Notes: a model not told the origin generated them from the sequence alone. DNA of 64,000 bases from Zoogloea sp021286885 (GCF_041915215.1 NZ_JAYSBV010000019.1); one strand, 5' to 3'; shown: positions 54,582 to 63,755, counted from the stretch's first letter. Program-made: numbers and translations.

Positions 54582-55798
54582 AGATTTACTGCGTAGGCGG
54601 GGCGATCCGCGATGAACTCCTGGGCCTGCCCATCCAGGACCGGGATTGGGTGGTGGTCGGGGCCTGCCCCGAAGACCTGATCCGGGAAGGCTACCGCCCG
54701 GTGGGCAAGGATTTTCCGGTATTCCTGCATCCCAAGACCCAGGAGGAATACGCCCTGGCCCGCACCGAGCGCAAGACGGCGCCCGGCTATGGGGGCTTCG
54801 TGTTCCACACCGACCCGTCGGTACGGCTGGAGGATGACCTGATCCGGCGGGATCTGACCATCAACGCCATGGCCCGGGGGGACGACGGCGTGCTGGTCGA
54901 TCCGTACGGCGGTCAGCAGGATCTGGCCGCCCGCATCTTTCGCCACGTGAGCCCCGCTTTTGCTGAAGACCCGGTGCGCATCCTGCGGCTGGCGCGCTTT
55001 GCGGCGCGTTTTGCCGATTTCCGGTTGGCCCAGGAAACCCTGGCCCTGATGCAGGTGATGGTGGAAAACGGCGAGGTGGACGCCCTGGTGCCCGAGCGGG
55101 TGTGGCAGGAGCTGGCCCGGGGCCTGATGGAGGCCCGCCCCTCCCGGATGGTTGAAGTGCTGCGCGAGTGCGGCGCCCTGGATCGCATCCTGCCCGAAGT
55201 GCATCGCCTGTTCGGCGTGCCCCAGCCGCCCGCGCACCACCCGGAGGTGGATTGTGGCGCCCATGTGCTGCTGACCCTCGATTACGCCGCCGCCACCGGG
55301 CAGCCGCTGGAGGTGCGTTTTGCCTGTTTGCTGCACGATCTGGGCAAGGGCACCACGCCTGCCGACGTGCTGCCCCACCACTATGGGCACGAAGAAAACA
55401 GCGCGCTGCTGGCCGTCGAGGTTTGCGCCCGCCTCAAATGCCCGGCGGATTGCCGGGATCTGGCCCTGATGGTGGCGCGGGAGCACGGGGTGGTGCACCA
55501 GGCCCTGGAGCTGCGCCCCAAGACCATGCTCAAGCTCATCGAACGCTGCGACGGGCTGCGTCGCCCCGAGCGTTTCGCCAGCCTGCTGGCCGCCTGCGAG
55601 TGCGACGCCCGGGGGCGAACCGGGCTGGAGGCGCGGCCCTATCCCCAGCGCGCCCGGCTCGAACAAGCCTTGGCTGCCGTGCGTGGGGTGGATGCGGGGG
55701 CGGTGGCCCGCAGCGTGGCCGACAAAGCCCGCATTCCCGATGCGATTCATCTGGCCCGGCTCCAGGCCCTGAAGAATTGCTTCGGGGCGGAGGACTGA
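54578..55798 (+). CDS. cca: Multifunctional CCA-adding tRNA nucleotidyltransferase
   Basis: 406 residues. Head domain: YCVGGAIRDELLGLPIQDRDWVVVG (residues 4-28) holds the DxD metal site, then RRDLTINAMAR. A C-terminal HD domain with LLHDLGKGTTP and HYGHEE gives phosphatase or phosphodiesterase activity in enteric homologues. It builds or repairs the CCA end of tRNAs without a template. Overlaps the previous gene and is followed eight bases later by the PbpC-like gene. Confidence 0.95.
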   Translation: MKIYCVGGAIRDELLGLPIQDRDWVVVGACPEDLIREGYRPVGKDFPVFLHPKTQEEYALARTERKTAPGYGGFVFHTDPSVRLEDDLIRRDLTINAMARGDDGVLVDPYGGQQDLAARIFRHVSPAFAEDPVRILRLARFAARFADFRLAQETLALMQVMVENGEVDALVPERVWQELARGLMEARPSRMVEVLRECGALDRILPEVHRLFGVPQPPAHHPEVDCGAHVLLTLDYAAATGQPLEVRFACLLHDLGKGTTPADVLPHHYGHEENSALLAVEVCARLKCPADCRDLALMVAREHGVVHQALELRPKTMLKLIERCDGLRRPERFASLLAACECDARGRTGLEARPYPQRARLEQALAAVRGVDAGAVARSVADKARIPDAIHLARLQALKNCFGAED

Positions 55799-55806
55799 GC
55801 GCCGCT

Positions 55807-57846
55807 ATGATAGGTGCAGACAGGCGCTCCGGGCGCCGGGCGTGCTTGGGCCTACTGCTCGCGGCTTGGGTTGGGTTGGCAGCAGCAGCCCCGGCCCAGA
55901 CCCTGCCCGAGTTTGCCGAGGTGCGGGCCAGTGCCCGGGCCTCGGTGGGCGTGCTGCTCGCCCGGGACGGGACGCCCCTGGCCGACCGGCGGGTGGATGA
56001 GCATACCGCCCGACTCGAATGGGTGGCCCTCAGTAGTTTCTCTCCGGCCCTGCGCGAGGCCCTGCTCGCCGCCGAAGACAAGCGCTTCTTCGAGCACTCT
56101 GGGGTGGATTGGCGCGCCTTCGTGGGCGCCCTGTGGCACAACCTGTGGTACGACCACAAACGCGGCGCCTCCACTCTTACCATGCAGGTGGCGGGTCTGC
56201 TGGACCCGGCCCTGGCCCTGGGGCGCAACGGGCTGCCGCGCCGCTCCATCGGCCAGAAGTGGGATCAGGCCCTGGCGGCGCGTACCCTGGAGGCCCATTG
56301 GACCAAGGAGCAGATCCTTGAAGCCTATCTGAATCTGGCGCCTTTCCGGGGCGACCTGCAGGGCGTCCATGCGGCGGCCCGGGTTCTGTTTGGCAAGACC
56401 CCCGCCGAGCTGGGACGGCCCGAATCCCTGATTCTGGCGGTGCTGCTGCGGGGGCCGAACGCGAGCCCCGAGGTGGTGGCTCGTCGCGCCTGTGTGCTGG
56501 CCCAGAGCATCCAGGCCCCTGCCGCCTGCGCACCCGCCCAGAAGCTTGCCCAGACCCAGCTGGCCCGCACCAGCCTGATGCCCCGCTGGGAGCTGGCGCC
56601 CCACGCGGCCCGCTTCCTGGTGCTCCATCCAGGGGAGCGGGTGCGCTCTACCCTGGATGCCGAGGCCCAGCGCCTGGTGCTCAACGCCCTGCGTCGCCTG
56701 GGTACGCCGGATGCCGCAGCGGTGGTGCTGGATAACCCGAGCGGCGAGGTGCTGGCCTATGTGGGTGCCCCCGAGCCCCGTCTGCCGGATGCGCTCCTGG
56801 GCGCCCGGGCCCTGCCGGTACTTCTCCAGCCCTTTGCCTATGCCCAGGCGCTGGATAAGCGCCAGCTGACGGCGGTGAGCCTGCTGGAAGACAGTCTCGC
56901 CAACCGGGCTCCCACCCTCCCCGATGACCGTAGCTGGGTGAGCGTGCGTCGGGCCCTGGCTGAGGCCTTGCCCGATCCGGCCCTGGCCGTGTTGCGCCAG
57001 GGGGGCGAGGGCCTCCAGGAGCGTTGGCGTCAGATGGAGCTGGAGCCCCCGCGCCACGGGGGCTGGCCTGAGCCTTCCCTGCTCCAGCTGGCGGCGGGTT
57101 ATCGCAGCCTGGCGAGCGGCGGGCATTGGATCGCCCCCCATTTTGTGGCGGGTGGAACGGCGGATAAGGGCGTGCGCCGGGTGTGGCGCACCGAAACCAG
57201 CTTTGTGCTGGGCGAACTCCTGCTGGATCAGGATGAGGACGGGCGGCCCCTGCCCCATGTGCTGCGCAGCCAGGGGGCCGAGGGGCGGGATTGGGTGCTG
57301 GCGGGCTTTTCGGATCGCTACACCCTGGTGCTGCGGGTGCAGCCGCCCCGGGGGGCGGTGGGCTTTCAGCCCCAGGCGGTGTGGCGTGATCTGCTCGCCG
57401 CCCTGCACCGGGGCCAGCCCGAGCTGCGGCCTCTGCCGCCGCCGGGGGTGGTGTCTCAAGTGGTGGCGTTTGAGCCGCCCCTGGAAAGTGCGCGGCGGGA
57501 GTGGTTTATGCGGGGCACCGAAGTGGAGCGGGTGTTCTTTCCGCAGCCTGCCAAGCTCCAGCTTGCGCCACCGCCGCGCATCCTCCAGCCCCAGGGCGGA
57601 GCCTTGGTGGACGTGAGTGGCAAGGCGGATGACCCGGCTTTCCGCCTGGGGCTGGAGGCGAGTGCCATGCCCCCTGGCTGCGTTTGGCGCCTGGATGGTG
57701 TGGTGTTGGGAAACAGTGCTCGCCTGGGCTGGCGCCCGCTGGGGGGGCGCCATGTGCTGGAACTGCTGGGGCCAGACGGTCAGGTGCTGGACAGCATTAC
57801 CTTTGCGGTACGGGGCGCGCCATCGGCCTCAGAGCCAGCGCAGTAG
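55807..57846 (+). CDS. pbpC: PbpC-like glycosyltransferase with a decayed transpeptidase domain
   Basis: 679 residues: signal/anchor (CLGLLLAAWVGLAAAA), a GT51 glycosyltransferase domain with E90 in EDKRFFEHSGVD, TLTMQVAG and EAYLNLAPFRGDLQG, a transpeptidase-shaped middle (from about residue 310) and a C-terminal BiPBP_C domain (WRLDGVVLG, ending ITFAVRGA). The transpeptidase active site is lost: the SxxK motif region reads LPVLLQPF where GSxLKPF is expected, the SxN region reads ALPDPA, and the KTG region reads RSQGA. It should polymerise glycan strands but not cross-link. No frameshift or stop is present, so the loss appears tolerated. Confidence 0.87.
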   Translation: MIGADRRSGRRACLGLLLAAWVGLAAAAPAQTLPEFAEVRASARASVGVLLARDGTPLADRRVDEHTARLEWVALSSFSPALREALLAAEDKRFFEHSGVDWRAFVGALWHNLWYDHKRGASTLTMQVAGLLDPALALGRNGLPRRSIGQKWDQALAARTLEAHWTKEQILEAYLNLAPFRGDLQGVHAAARVLFGKTPAELGRPESLILAVLLRGPNASPEVVARRACVLAQSIQAPAACAPAQKLAQTQLARTSLMPRWELAPHAARFLVLHPGERVRSTLDAEAQRLVLNALRRLGTPDAAAVVLDNPSGEVLAYVGAPEPRLPDALLGARALPVLLQPFAYAQALDKRQLTAVSLLEDSLANRAPTLPDDRSWVSVRRALAEALPDPALAVLRQGGEGLQERWRQMELEPPRHGGWPEPSLLQLAAGYRSLASGGHWIAPHFVAGGTADKGVRRVWRTETSFVLGELLLDQDEDGRPLPHVLRSQGAEGRDWVLAGFSDRYTLVLRVQPPRGAVGFQPQAVWRDLLAALHRGQPELRPLPPPGVVSQVVAFEPPLESARREWFMRGTEVERVFFPQPAKLQLAPPPRILQPQGGALVDVSGKADDPAFRLGLEASAMPPGCVWRLDGVVLGNSARLGWRPLGGRHVLELLGPDGQVLDSITFAVRGAPSASEPAQ

Positions 57847-58026
57847 CAGCCAGCCCACCGCAAACATCAGCAGGGTGCTGGTGAAGGGGATGTGGATGTG
57901 TTTGCCGAACACATCAAAGTGCAGGTCGCCGGGCAGGTGGCCGATGCGCCAGCGGCGGGGGGCCAGGCGGGGGCCGACGCCGGAGAGTGTTGCCAGGATC
58001 AGCATGATGAGCAGCCATTTGAGCAT
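57829..58026 (-). CDS. DUF2905 small membrane protein
   Basis: 65 residues with two membrane helices around a conserved basic/glycine centre (WRIGHLPGDLHF) and a C-terminal helix ending LLLRWL, as in DUF2905 proteins. Function unknown. The last 18 bases overlap the end of the convergent PbpC-like gene, so neither gene has an intergenic terminator. Confidence 0.85.
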   Translation of the reverse strand: MLKWLLIMLILATLSGVGPRLAPRRWRIGHLPGDLHFDVFGKHIHIPFTSTLLMFAVGWLLLRWL

Positions 58027-58237
58027 CGGTGGGCCTTCAGAACCGGGGGAAAGGTGCAGGATAAACGGTGGTCACAAGGGTGTTTGTAGGTGGTTTTGGT
58101 GCTATTGATGGTTTTGGCGAGGCTGCATGCTGATCGCGCTTGGATGAATATGGAGCATGCTGTAAGTTCCCGGGCTGTTTGTCATCGACGGCCCCCTTCA
58201 TGTCTGCAACTTGTCTTGTCTGCCCGGAGTGGCAGCC

Positions 58238-59041
58238 ATGATGCCCTGGCGCCAGGGTCATCTGGAAATCCTGCATCATCCCCCCTGTACCCCCGCACGG
58301 TCGGTGCCTCTGGTCTTTGTCCATGGTGCTTACACCGCAGCCTGGTGCTGGGAAGAGTATTTTCTGCCTTATTTCGCAGCCCGTGGCTTTGATGCCCGGG
58401 CTGTTTCCTTGTCCGGGCATGGCCGGAGCCGGGGGCGCAGCTACCTGGATAGCCTGTCCATTGCCGATTATGTGGCCGATGTGGCTGAGGTGGTGGATTC
58501 CCTGGAGCGTCCGCCAGTGCTGATTGGCCATTCCATGGGCGGCATGGTGGTCCAGAAGTATCTGGAAGAACACCCGGCGGCGGGCGCCGTGCTGATGGCT
58601 TCGGTGCCGCCCCAGGGCTTGCTGAGTTCGGCGTTTGGGCTGGCCTTCAGCCGGCCCCACCTGCTGGGGGATCTGAATCGCATCATGGGCAGCGATGGGC
58701 CTGGTCTGGAAACCATACGTCAGGCCATGTTCCATGAGGCCGTGGAGCTGGATCGCCTGCGCCGCTATGCCCATTTGTGTCAGCCCGAATCCCATCGGGC
58801 CTTGTGGGATATGTCCCTGTTTGGTCTGCCGCGTTTGTCGCGCATGCAACCGCCGCCCATGTTGGTGATGGGGGCTGAGCACGATGTGCTGATCCAGCCC
58901 TCTCAGGTGGGCCTGACCGCTCGCCACTATGGCCTGGAGCCCCTCATCGTGCCGGGCATGGGCCACGGCATGATGCTCGAACCCAGCTGGGAAGCTGCGG
59001 CACGCCCGTTGCTTGAGTGGCTGGAGGGTGTGGATTTTTGA
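58238..59041 (+). CDS. Alpha/beta hydrolase
   Basis: 267 residues. The fold's oxyanion strand VFVHGAYTAAWCW, the nucleophile elbow GHSMGGM (Ser) and the late histidine in GMGHGMML are visible; the acid lies in GAEHDVL. ATG at 58238 is preceded by GGAG; 211 bases of DNA upstream show no other feature. Substrate unknown: esterase, lipase or dienelactone-type hydrolysis are all possible. Confidence 0.85.
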   Translation: MMPWRQGHLEILHHPPCTPARSVPLVFVHGAYTAAWCWEEYFLPYFAARGFDARAVSLSGHGRSRGRSYLDSLSIADYVADVAEVVDSLERPPVLIGHSMGGMVVQKYLEEHPAAGAVLMASVPPQGLLSSAFGLAFSRPHLLGDLNRIMGSDGPGLETIRQAMFHEAVELDRLRRYAHLCQPESHRALWDMSLFGLPRLSRMQPPPMLVMGAEHDVLIQPSQVGLTARHYGLEPLIVPGMGHGMMLEPSWEAAARPLLEWLEGVDF

Positions 59042-59241
59042 AAATCGTCCAAAAGCCCGCTTGAGGTGTGGAATGCGTCATGGTCTGGCGGGCCGTGGAA
59101 GTTCATTCTTGAGTCACGCACTCAGCGCTGGATAGGCCGGTGGTAGGGTGTTTCCGGCAAATCCGGGGCGGTGCCCATCAACCTTGAGGGGCAGCTGCCG
59201 TTAAGGACAAGCACAGGGTTCGATCGCAAACGGAGGCTGAA

Positions 59242-59451
59242 ATGGTGATCTTCATGAACATGGCAAGTGGTGAACGACTCGACGAGGGCGCTCCGGCCCC
59301 CTACGACGAAGAAGTGCTCAATGCCAATCTGCTCCCGCCCGAGTTGGCGCTGGGCTTACAGGAAGTGTCGGCCGGTAGCCATGCCACTTCCCGCCCGGTG
59401 CCCATGGATGTGGATGCCTTCATGGCGGCGGTGTATCGCTACCAGGAATGA
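59242..59451 (+). CDS. 69-residue orphan protein
   Basis: A short acidic protein with no signal peptide, membrane helix or cysteine. It has an excellent ribosome site (CGGAGG 11 bases upstream) and its own terminator at 59474, so it looks like a real independently transcribed gene. The C-terminal PMDVDAFMAAVYRYQE is predicted helical. No family is recognised. The 200 bases upstream hold no other gene. Confidence 0.65.
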   Translation: MVIFMNMASGERLDEGAPAPYDEEVLNANLLPPELALGLQEVSAGSHATSRPVPMDVDAFMAAVYRYQE

Positions 59452-59473
59452 GCTTCCGTGATTGAAACCCTGC

Positions 59474-59506
59474 CTCGGGGCCGGCTTGTCCGGCCCCGAG
59501 TCTTTT
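59474..59506 (+). terminator. Rho-independent terminator
   Basis: CTCGGGGCCGG and CCGGCCCCGAG make a perfect eleven-pair stem with CTTGT loop, followed by TCTTTT. Confidence 0.92.
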
Positions 59507-59529
59507 GGGGTGGGCTCTCGCGCCCGTGC

Positions 59530-60690
59530 TTACAAGGCGTGCAGCCGGTCGCCGCGCAGGAAGCCGATCAGGGGCTGGCCGATGCCCCGGGCGAGGGCGA
59601 TCACCTTGAACAGTTCGCCCATCTCATGGGGTGAGGTGAGGCGCTGGAGCGCCTTGGAGCCCCGGATGTATTCGGGGCTTTCCTGGGGTGCCCGGCGCTC
59701 CAGGCAACTCAGTACCCCACAGTTGAGCAGCAGATGGGCCTGGGTGGTGTAGCCCAGCACGTCCAGCCCGGCCCCGAAGCCCGCTTCGGCCACGCTGGTG
59801 AAGTCCACAAACGCGGTGATGTCGTTCAGCCCGGGCCACAGGAAAGGGTCCGGGTGGGCGTGGTGGCGGTAGTAGCACAGCAAGGTGCCGGTGCTGCGGC
59901 TGGGCAGGTAGTACTCGGCCCGGGGGTAGCCGTAGTCGATGAGCAGCATGGCGCCCTGTTCGAGGCGCTGGGCCCATTCGGCCACCCAGGCCTCGCCCGC
60001 CAGATTGAGCTCGCTCACGTATTCGCCTTCCGAAGGGAAGCCAATCTCCAGTCGGGCGGCGGCTTCGGCCACCCGGCCCGTGGCGGGGCGGTCGGCCCAG
60101 GCGAAGTTGCCTTCCCCATCCAGACTCACACCCCGCTCGAACAGCCCGTCCGGGCGCCAGGCCAGCACATGCACCGGCATCACATCCAGCACTTCGTTGG
60201 CCACCAGAGCCCCCGAGAAGCGCTCAGGCATCGCATCCAGCCAGCTCACCCGCTCGGCCAGATGGGGGGCCTTGGCGGCCAGGGTCTGCTGCTGGCGCTC
60301 GCGCAGCTCGCCAGACAGCTCAAGGATGCGGTAGCGGGTGGGCAGGGCGCCCTGGCGCTCCAGCTCGCACAGCAGATCCACCGCCAGCAGGCCGGTGCCG
60401 GCGCCCACTTCGATGATCTCGGGCACCGATAATTCCATGATCTGGCGCACTTGGGTGGCCAGGGCCTCACCAAACAGGGGTGAAAGCTCAGGCGCGGTGA
60501 TGAAATCCCCGCCGCTGCCGAACTTTCGTGCGCCGCCGCTGTAATACCCCAGGCCCGGGGTGTACAGCGCATCGGCCATGTAGGTGCTGAACGGAATCCA
60601 GCCACCTGCCTGGGTGATCCGGTCTTTGAGGAGGGCACGCATCTGCGTGCTCTGTTCCAGGGCATCGGCGGAGGGCTGGGGAAGGTTCAT
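59530..60690 (-). CDS. MidA/NDUFAF7-family SAM-dependent methyltransferase
   Basis: 386 residues. DUF185/MidA features: YMADALYTPGLGYYSGG near residue 40, FITAPELSPLFGEALA, the SAM loop IIEVGAGTGLLAVDLL and LVANEVLDVMPV. In mitochondria the homologue NDUFAF7 methylates an arginine of complex I; the bacterial substrate is not known. It stands divergent from the pteridine reductase gene, an arrangement common in betaproteobacteria. Confidence 0.9.
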   Translation of the reverse strand: MNLPQPSADALEQSTQMRALLKDRITQAGGWIPFSTYMADALYTPGLGYYSGGARKFGSGGDFITAPELSPLFGEALATQVRQIMELSVPEIIEVGAGTGLLAVDLLCELERQGALPTRYRILELSGELRERQQQTLAAKAPHLAERVSWLDAMPERFSGALVANEVLDVMPVHVLAWRPDGLFERGVSLDGEGNFAWADRPATGRVAEAAARLEIGFPSEGEYVSELNLAGEAWVAEWAQRLEQGAMLLIDYGYPRAEYYLPSRSTGTLLCYYRHHAHPDPFLWPGLNDITAFVDFTSVAEAGFGAGLDVLGYTTQAHLLLNCGVLSCLERRAPQESPEYIRGSKALQRLTSPHEMGELFKVIALARGIGQPLIGFLRGDRLHAL

Positions 60691-60819
60691 GGCCGCAGTC
60701 TGACTGACAAAAGAAAAAGGCCGCCATTTTACCTGCCTTGCCGCCGCCTACGGGTCGGGCCCGGGTTTTGCTCGCAGGGCCCCGTATGATTCACTCCTTC
60801 AACCTATCCGGGTGATCCG

Positions 60820-60887
60820 GATTCAGAGTCAGAAGATTCATTCAGATTCAGAGATAGAGATAGACACTGAGAGACTGAGAGACAGCC
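60820..60887 (+). repeat. Short tandem repeats in the pteridine reductase leader
   Basis: ATTCAGA occurs at 60821, and again in the run 60842-60852; GAGATA is repeated twice at 60851-60862 and ACTGAGAG twice at 60866-60881, ending seven bases before the ATG. The stretch is purine-rich and contains no strong ribosome site. Confidence 0.55.
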
Positions 60888-61637
60888 ATGGATGATATTT
60901 CCCAAGCGCCAGTCGTGCTTGTGACGGGTGCTGCCCGTCGGGTGGGAGCCGAGATTGCCCGCCATCTGCATGCCAGGGGTGCCCGGGTGGCGCTCCATTG
61001 CCGCCATTCGCGGGCGGAGGCGGACGCGCTGGCAGATGCCTTGAATACCCAGCGTCCCGGGTCTGCCGCCGTGTTTGTGGCAGATTTGCTCGAGACGCCG
61101 GCCTTGCAGGGGCTGGTCGAGGCCGTAGTGGCGTGTTTTGGGCGTCTGGACGGGCTGGTGAACAACGCTTCCAGCTTTTTTCCGACGGCCTTGGGAGAGA
61201 TCAACGAGGCCGCCTGGGCGGATCTGATAGGGTCCAACCTGAAAGCGCCTTTGTTCCTAGCACAGTCGGCGGCGCCCTACCTGCGTAACCATGGGGGTGG
61301 AATTGTTAATATTGTAGATATCCACGCCGAGCGTCCTTTGAAAGGATATGCTTTGTATTGTGCTGCAAAAGCTGGGCTGCAGGGCTTGACACGCGCCCTC
61401 GCCTTGGATCTTGCACCGCACATCAGAGTGAATGGCGTGGCGCCGGGGGCGATAGAGTGGCCGGAAGACGGGCAGTTTGAACAAACTGAACGGGAGGCCA
61501 TCGTTGCCCATACTTTGCTGGGCCGGGTGGGCTCACCTGCGGACATTGCCCGCACGGTGGGTTTTTTGCTGTTTGATGCCCCCTATATCACAGGCCAGAT
61601 CATAGCCGTGGATGGTGGGCGCAGCGCACATCTGTAA
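60888..61637 (+). CDS. Pteridine reductase (FolM/PTR1-like SDR)
   Basis: 249 residues. The NADPH loop is TGAARRVG, the TGxxxRxG form typical of pteridine reductases, not the usual SDR TGxxxGxG. NNASSFFPT, IVDIHAERPLKGY and YALYCAAKAGLQGL with the Y-x-x-x-K pair follow. It reduces dihydro- or biopterin and may replace DHFR in part. It lies between midA and ttcA, as in related genomes. Three short repeats crowd its leader. Confidence 0.9.
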   Translation: MDDISQAPVVLVTGAARRVGAEIARHLHARGARVALHCRHSRAEADALADALNTQRPGSAAVFVADLLETPALQGLVEAVVACFGRLDGLVNNASSFFPTALGEINEAAWADLIGSNLKAPLFLAQSAAPYLRNHGGGIVNIVDIHAERPLKGYALYCAAKAGLQGLTRALALDLAPHIRVNGVAPGAIEWPEDGQFEQTEREAIVAHTLLGRVGSPADIARTVGFLLFDAPYITGQIIAVDGGRSAHL

Positions 61638-61703
61638 GCTTGCGAATGTAAATGTTTATGGCCGAAGCATCGGCCCATGCTGATTGAAATAATTGATTGA
61701 TTC

Positions 61704-62666
61704 ATGAATCACACTCTTACGCCCGAACTGACCGAAGTTGCATCCGTTGCTGACAGCGTCGAAACTCCCTTGTCCAATTCTTTCTTGCGCCTCCAGAAAT
61801 TTCTGAAGCGCAAGGTGGGCGAGGCCATCGTCGATTACAACATGATCTCCGACGGTGACGTCGTGATGGTGTGCATTTCCGGTGGGAAAGACTCTTTTAC
61901 CCTGCTCTCCCTGCTGACCCTGCTGCGCGAGCGGGCCCCGGTGAACTTCCGCATCATCGCCATGAATCTGGATCAAAAGCAGCCCGGCTTCCCGGATCAT
62001 GTGCTGCCGGCCTACTTTGAATCCATCGGTGTTGAGTACAAGATCGTCACCGAAAATACTTACAAAATTGTCAAGGATAAAATCCCAGAGGGTAAAACCA
62101 CTTGTTCCCTGTGTTCCCGACTGCGGCGCGGCATTATCTATCGCACCGCGAAGGAGCTTGGCGCGACCAAGATTGCCCTGGGCCACCATCGCGATGACAT
62201 GATCGAAACCCTGTTTCTGAACATGTTCTTTGCAGGCAAGATCAAGTCCATGCCGCCCAAGCTGGTGAGCGACGACGGTCAGAACGTGGTGATTCGTCCG
62301 CTGGCCTACTGCTCCGAGAAAGACATCGAGCGCTACGCCCGGGCCATGGACTTCCCCATCATCCCCTGCAACCTGTGTGGCAGTCAGGAAAACGCCCAGC
62401 GCAAGCAGATCAAGAACATGCTGCGCGATTGGGACGCCCGTTTCCCCGGGCGCATCGTTTCCATGGCGTCTGCACTCAAGAACGTGGTGCCGTCCCATCT
62501 GGCCGACAACAAGCTGTTTGACTTTGTTGGCGTGGATCGAACGACCGAAGTGGAACAGGGTGACATCGCTTTTGATGCGCCCGACCTGCCTGATTTGAAC
62601 CGGATTCCGGAGGGGAGCGTGGACGCATCGGCCATCCCCATCAGGATCTGGAACGAACCTTTATGA
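61704..62666 (+). CDS. ttcA: tRNA 2-thiocytidine synthetase TtcA
   Basis: 320 residues. The PP-loop SGGKDS near residues 59-64 binds ATP; the two CxxC pairs in CSLCSR and CNLCGS hold the Fe-S cluster. TtcA adds the sulfur of 2-thiocytidine at position 32 of some tRNAs. A short non-conserved N-terminal stretch precedes LRLQKFLKRKVG. Its stop overlaps an upstream ATG of the FHA gene (ATGA at 62663-62666). Confidence 0.95.
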   Translation: MNHTLTPELTEVASVADSVETPLSNSFLRLQKFLKRKVGEAIVDYNMISDGDVVMVCISGGKDSFTLLSLLTLLRERAPVNFRIIAMNLDQKQPGFPDHVLPAYFESIGVEYKIVTENTYKIVKDKIPEGKTTCSLCSRLRRGIIYRTAKELGATKIALGHHRDDMIETLFLNMFFAGKIKSMPPKLVSDDGQNVVIRPLAYCSEKDIERYARAMDFPIIPCNLCGSQENAQRKQIKNMLRDWDARFPGRIVSMASALKNVVPSHLADNKLFDFVGVDRTTEVEQGDIAFDAPDLPDLNRIPEGSVDASAIPIRIWNEPL

Positions 62667-62755
62667 ACCCGTCCCTAGCCCTTGCCGATGTCTCCAGAAA
62701 CCGCCATCAGCGTCCGTTGACTGGTGACCGCAAGTTCTCCCCGGAGCTGATACGA

Positions 62756-63721
62756 ATGAACGCGCCTGTCCCGACCCCCTGCCTGCTCCTCGCCCTGATC
62801 CAGGGCGCCGACCGGCTGGAGGCCAAGCTGGGCAAAGCTGAAGCATCCTATGCGGTTGAGCGTTGCCTCAACCGCATGTCCCGTTGTGCTGAAGCCCATG
62901 CCCGCGATGCGCTGGAGTCCCGGCAGGATACCCTGCTGGCCCGTTTCGAAGATGCTGAGGCCGCACTCATGGCCGCCCGGGAAATGCGGGAGCGGGTGAG
63001 TGCGCTGCCGCCGGTGAGTGGCATCAAGCTGGGGCTCAGGGTTGGATTGGTGCTCATGTCTGAGCACGCAGGCGTGCTGGAAGACGCACGCCAGGGCGCC
63101 CGTCTCCTGGCCCAGGCGGCTGAGGCGGACGCCATTTCGGTGAGTGGTGCGTTTGGCGAAGCCCTGCCCGCCCTGGCGCGCCGCTTGCTGGATGGTTTTG
63201 TGGAAGAAGCCGCGCCGGCAGCACCGGCACCGGCACCGGCCCAGGCCGTTGAAGCGCCGAGCGCCCTGGAGTCCCACGGAACCGGCGAGGTGCTGACCCG
63301 CCCGGTGCCCATGCAGCTGTATCAACCCGAGGTGCCGATTCAGCAGGTACAGCCCATGCAGTCGGAGCAGCCGGCTGCGGCTGTGAGCGTTGAGTTGGCC
63401 CACCAACTGCGCGTGAGTCATCGGGGCAAGTCTTGGGTGATCGATGCAAGCCATCCGGCTCTGTTGTTTGGGCGTGAAACCGCGAATGACATCGTTGTGC
63501 ACGACCCCCGTGTATCGCGCCAGCATGCCCGCATCGAGTGGCGTAACGGCCTGTTCTACCTGATTGACTCCAGCACCAACGGCACTTATCTGCTGGATGA
63601 CCAGAATCCCGAACGTTGCATCAAGCAGAACGAGCATGTGCTCGGGGAAAAGGGGCATATCGGATGCGGCTTCTCGGTGGCCGACAACATGTCGGAAGCG
63701 GTGGCCTTTGCGCTGCTCTGA
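62756..63721 (+). CDS. FHA-domain protein with a cyclase-like N-terminal domain
   Basis: 321 residues from ATG 62756 (CGGAG upstream), or 352 from the ATGA overlap at 62663. Residues 8-145 resemble a class III nucleotidyl cyclase fold (LLLALIQGADRLEAKLG, GLRVGLVLMSEHAG, GARLLAQAAEADAISVSG) but without the catalytic Asp pair. After an Ala/Pro-rich linker comes an FHA domain (FGRETANDIVVHDPRVSRQHARIEW, DSSTNGTYL) that binds phosphothreonine. It is likely a signalling adaptor; the cyclase-like half would only be a scaffold. Neighbouring ttcA gives no clue to partner kinase. Confidence 0.85.
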   Translation: MNAPVPTPCLLLALIQGADRLEAKLGKAEASYAVERCLNRMSRCAEAHARDALESRQDTLLARFEDAEAALMAAREMRERVSALPPVSGIKLGLRVGLVLMSEHAGVLEDARQGARLLAQAAEADAISVSGAFGEALPALARRLLDGFVEEAAPAAPAPAPAQAVEAPSALESHGTGEVLTRPVPMQLYQPEVPIQQVQPMQSEQPAAAVSVELAHQLRVSHRGKSWVIDASHPALLFGRETANDIVVHDPRVSRQHARIEWRNGLFYLIDSSTNGTYLLDDQNPERCIKQNEHVLGEKGHIGCGFSVADNMSEAVAFALL

Positions 63722-63755
63722 GTGCGTGTCTGTAGTCTGTAGCACCCAAAGTAAA

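Noticed and set aside
61640..61703. FNR box before ttcA
   Set aside because: TTGATTGATTCATGAATC lacks the required spacing of the TTGAT and ATCAA half sites.
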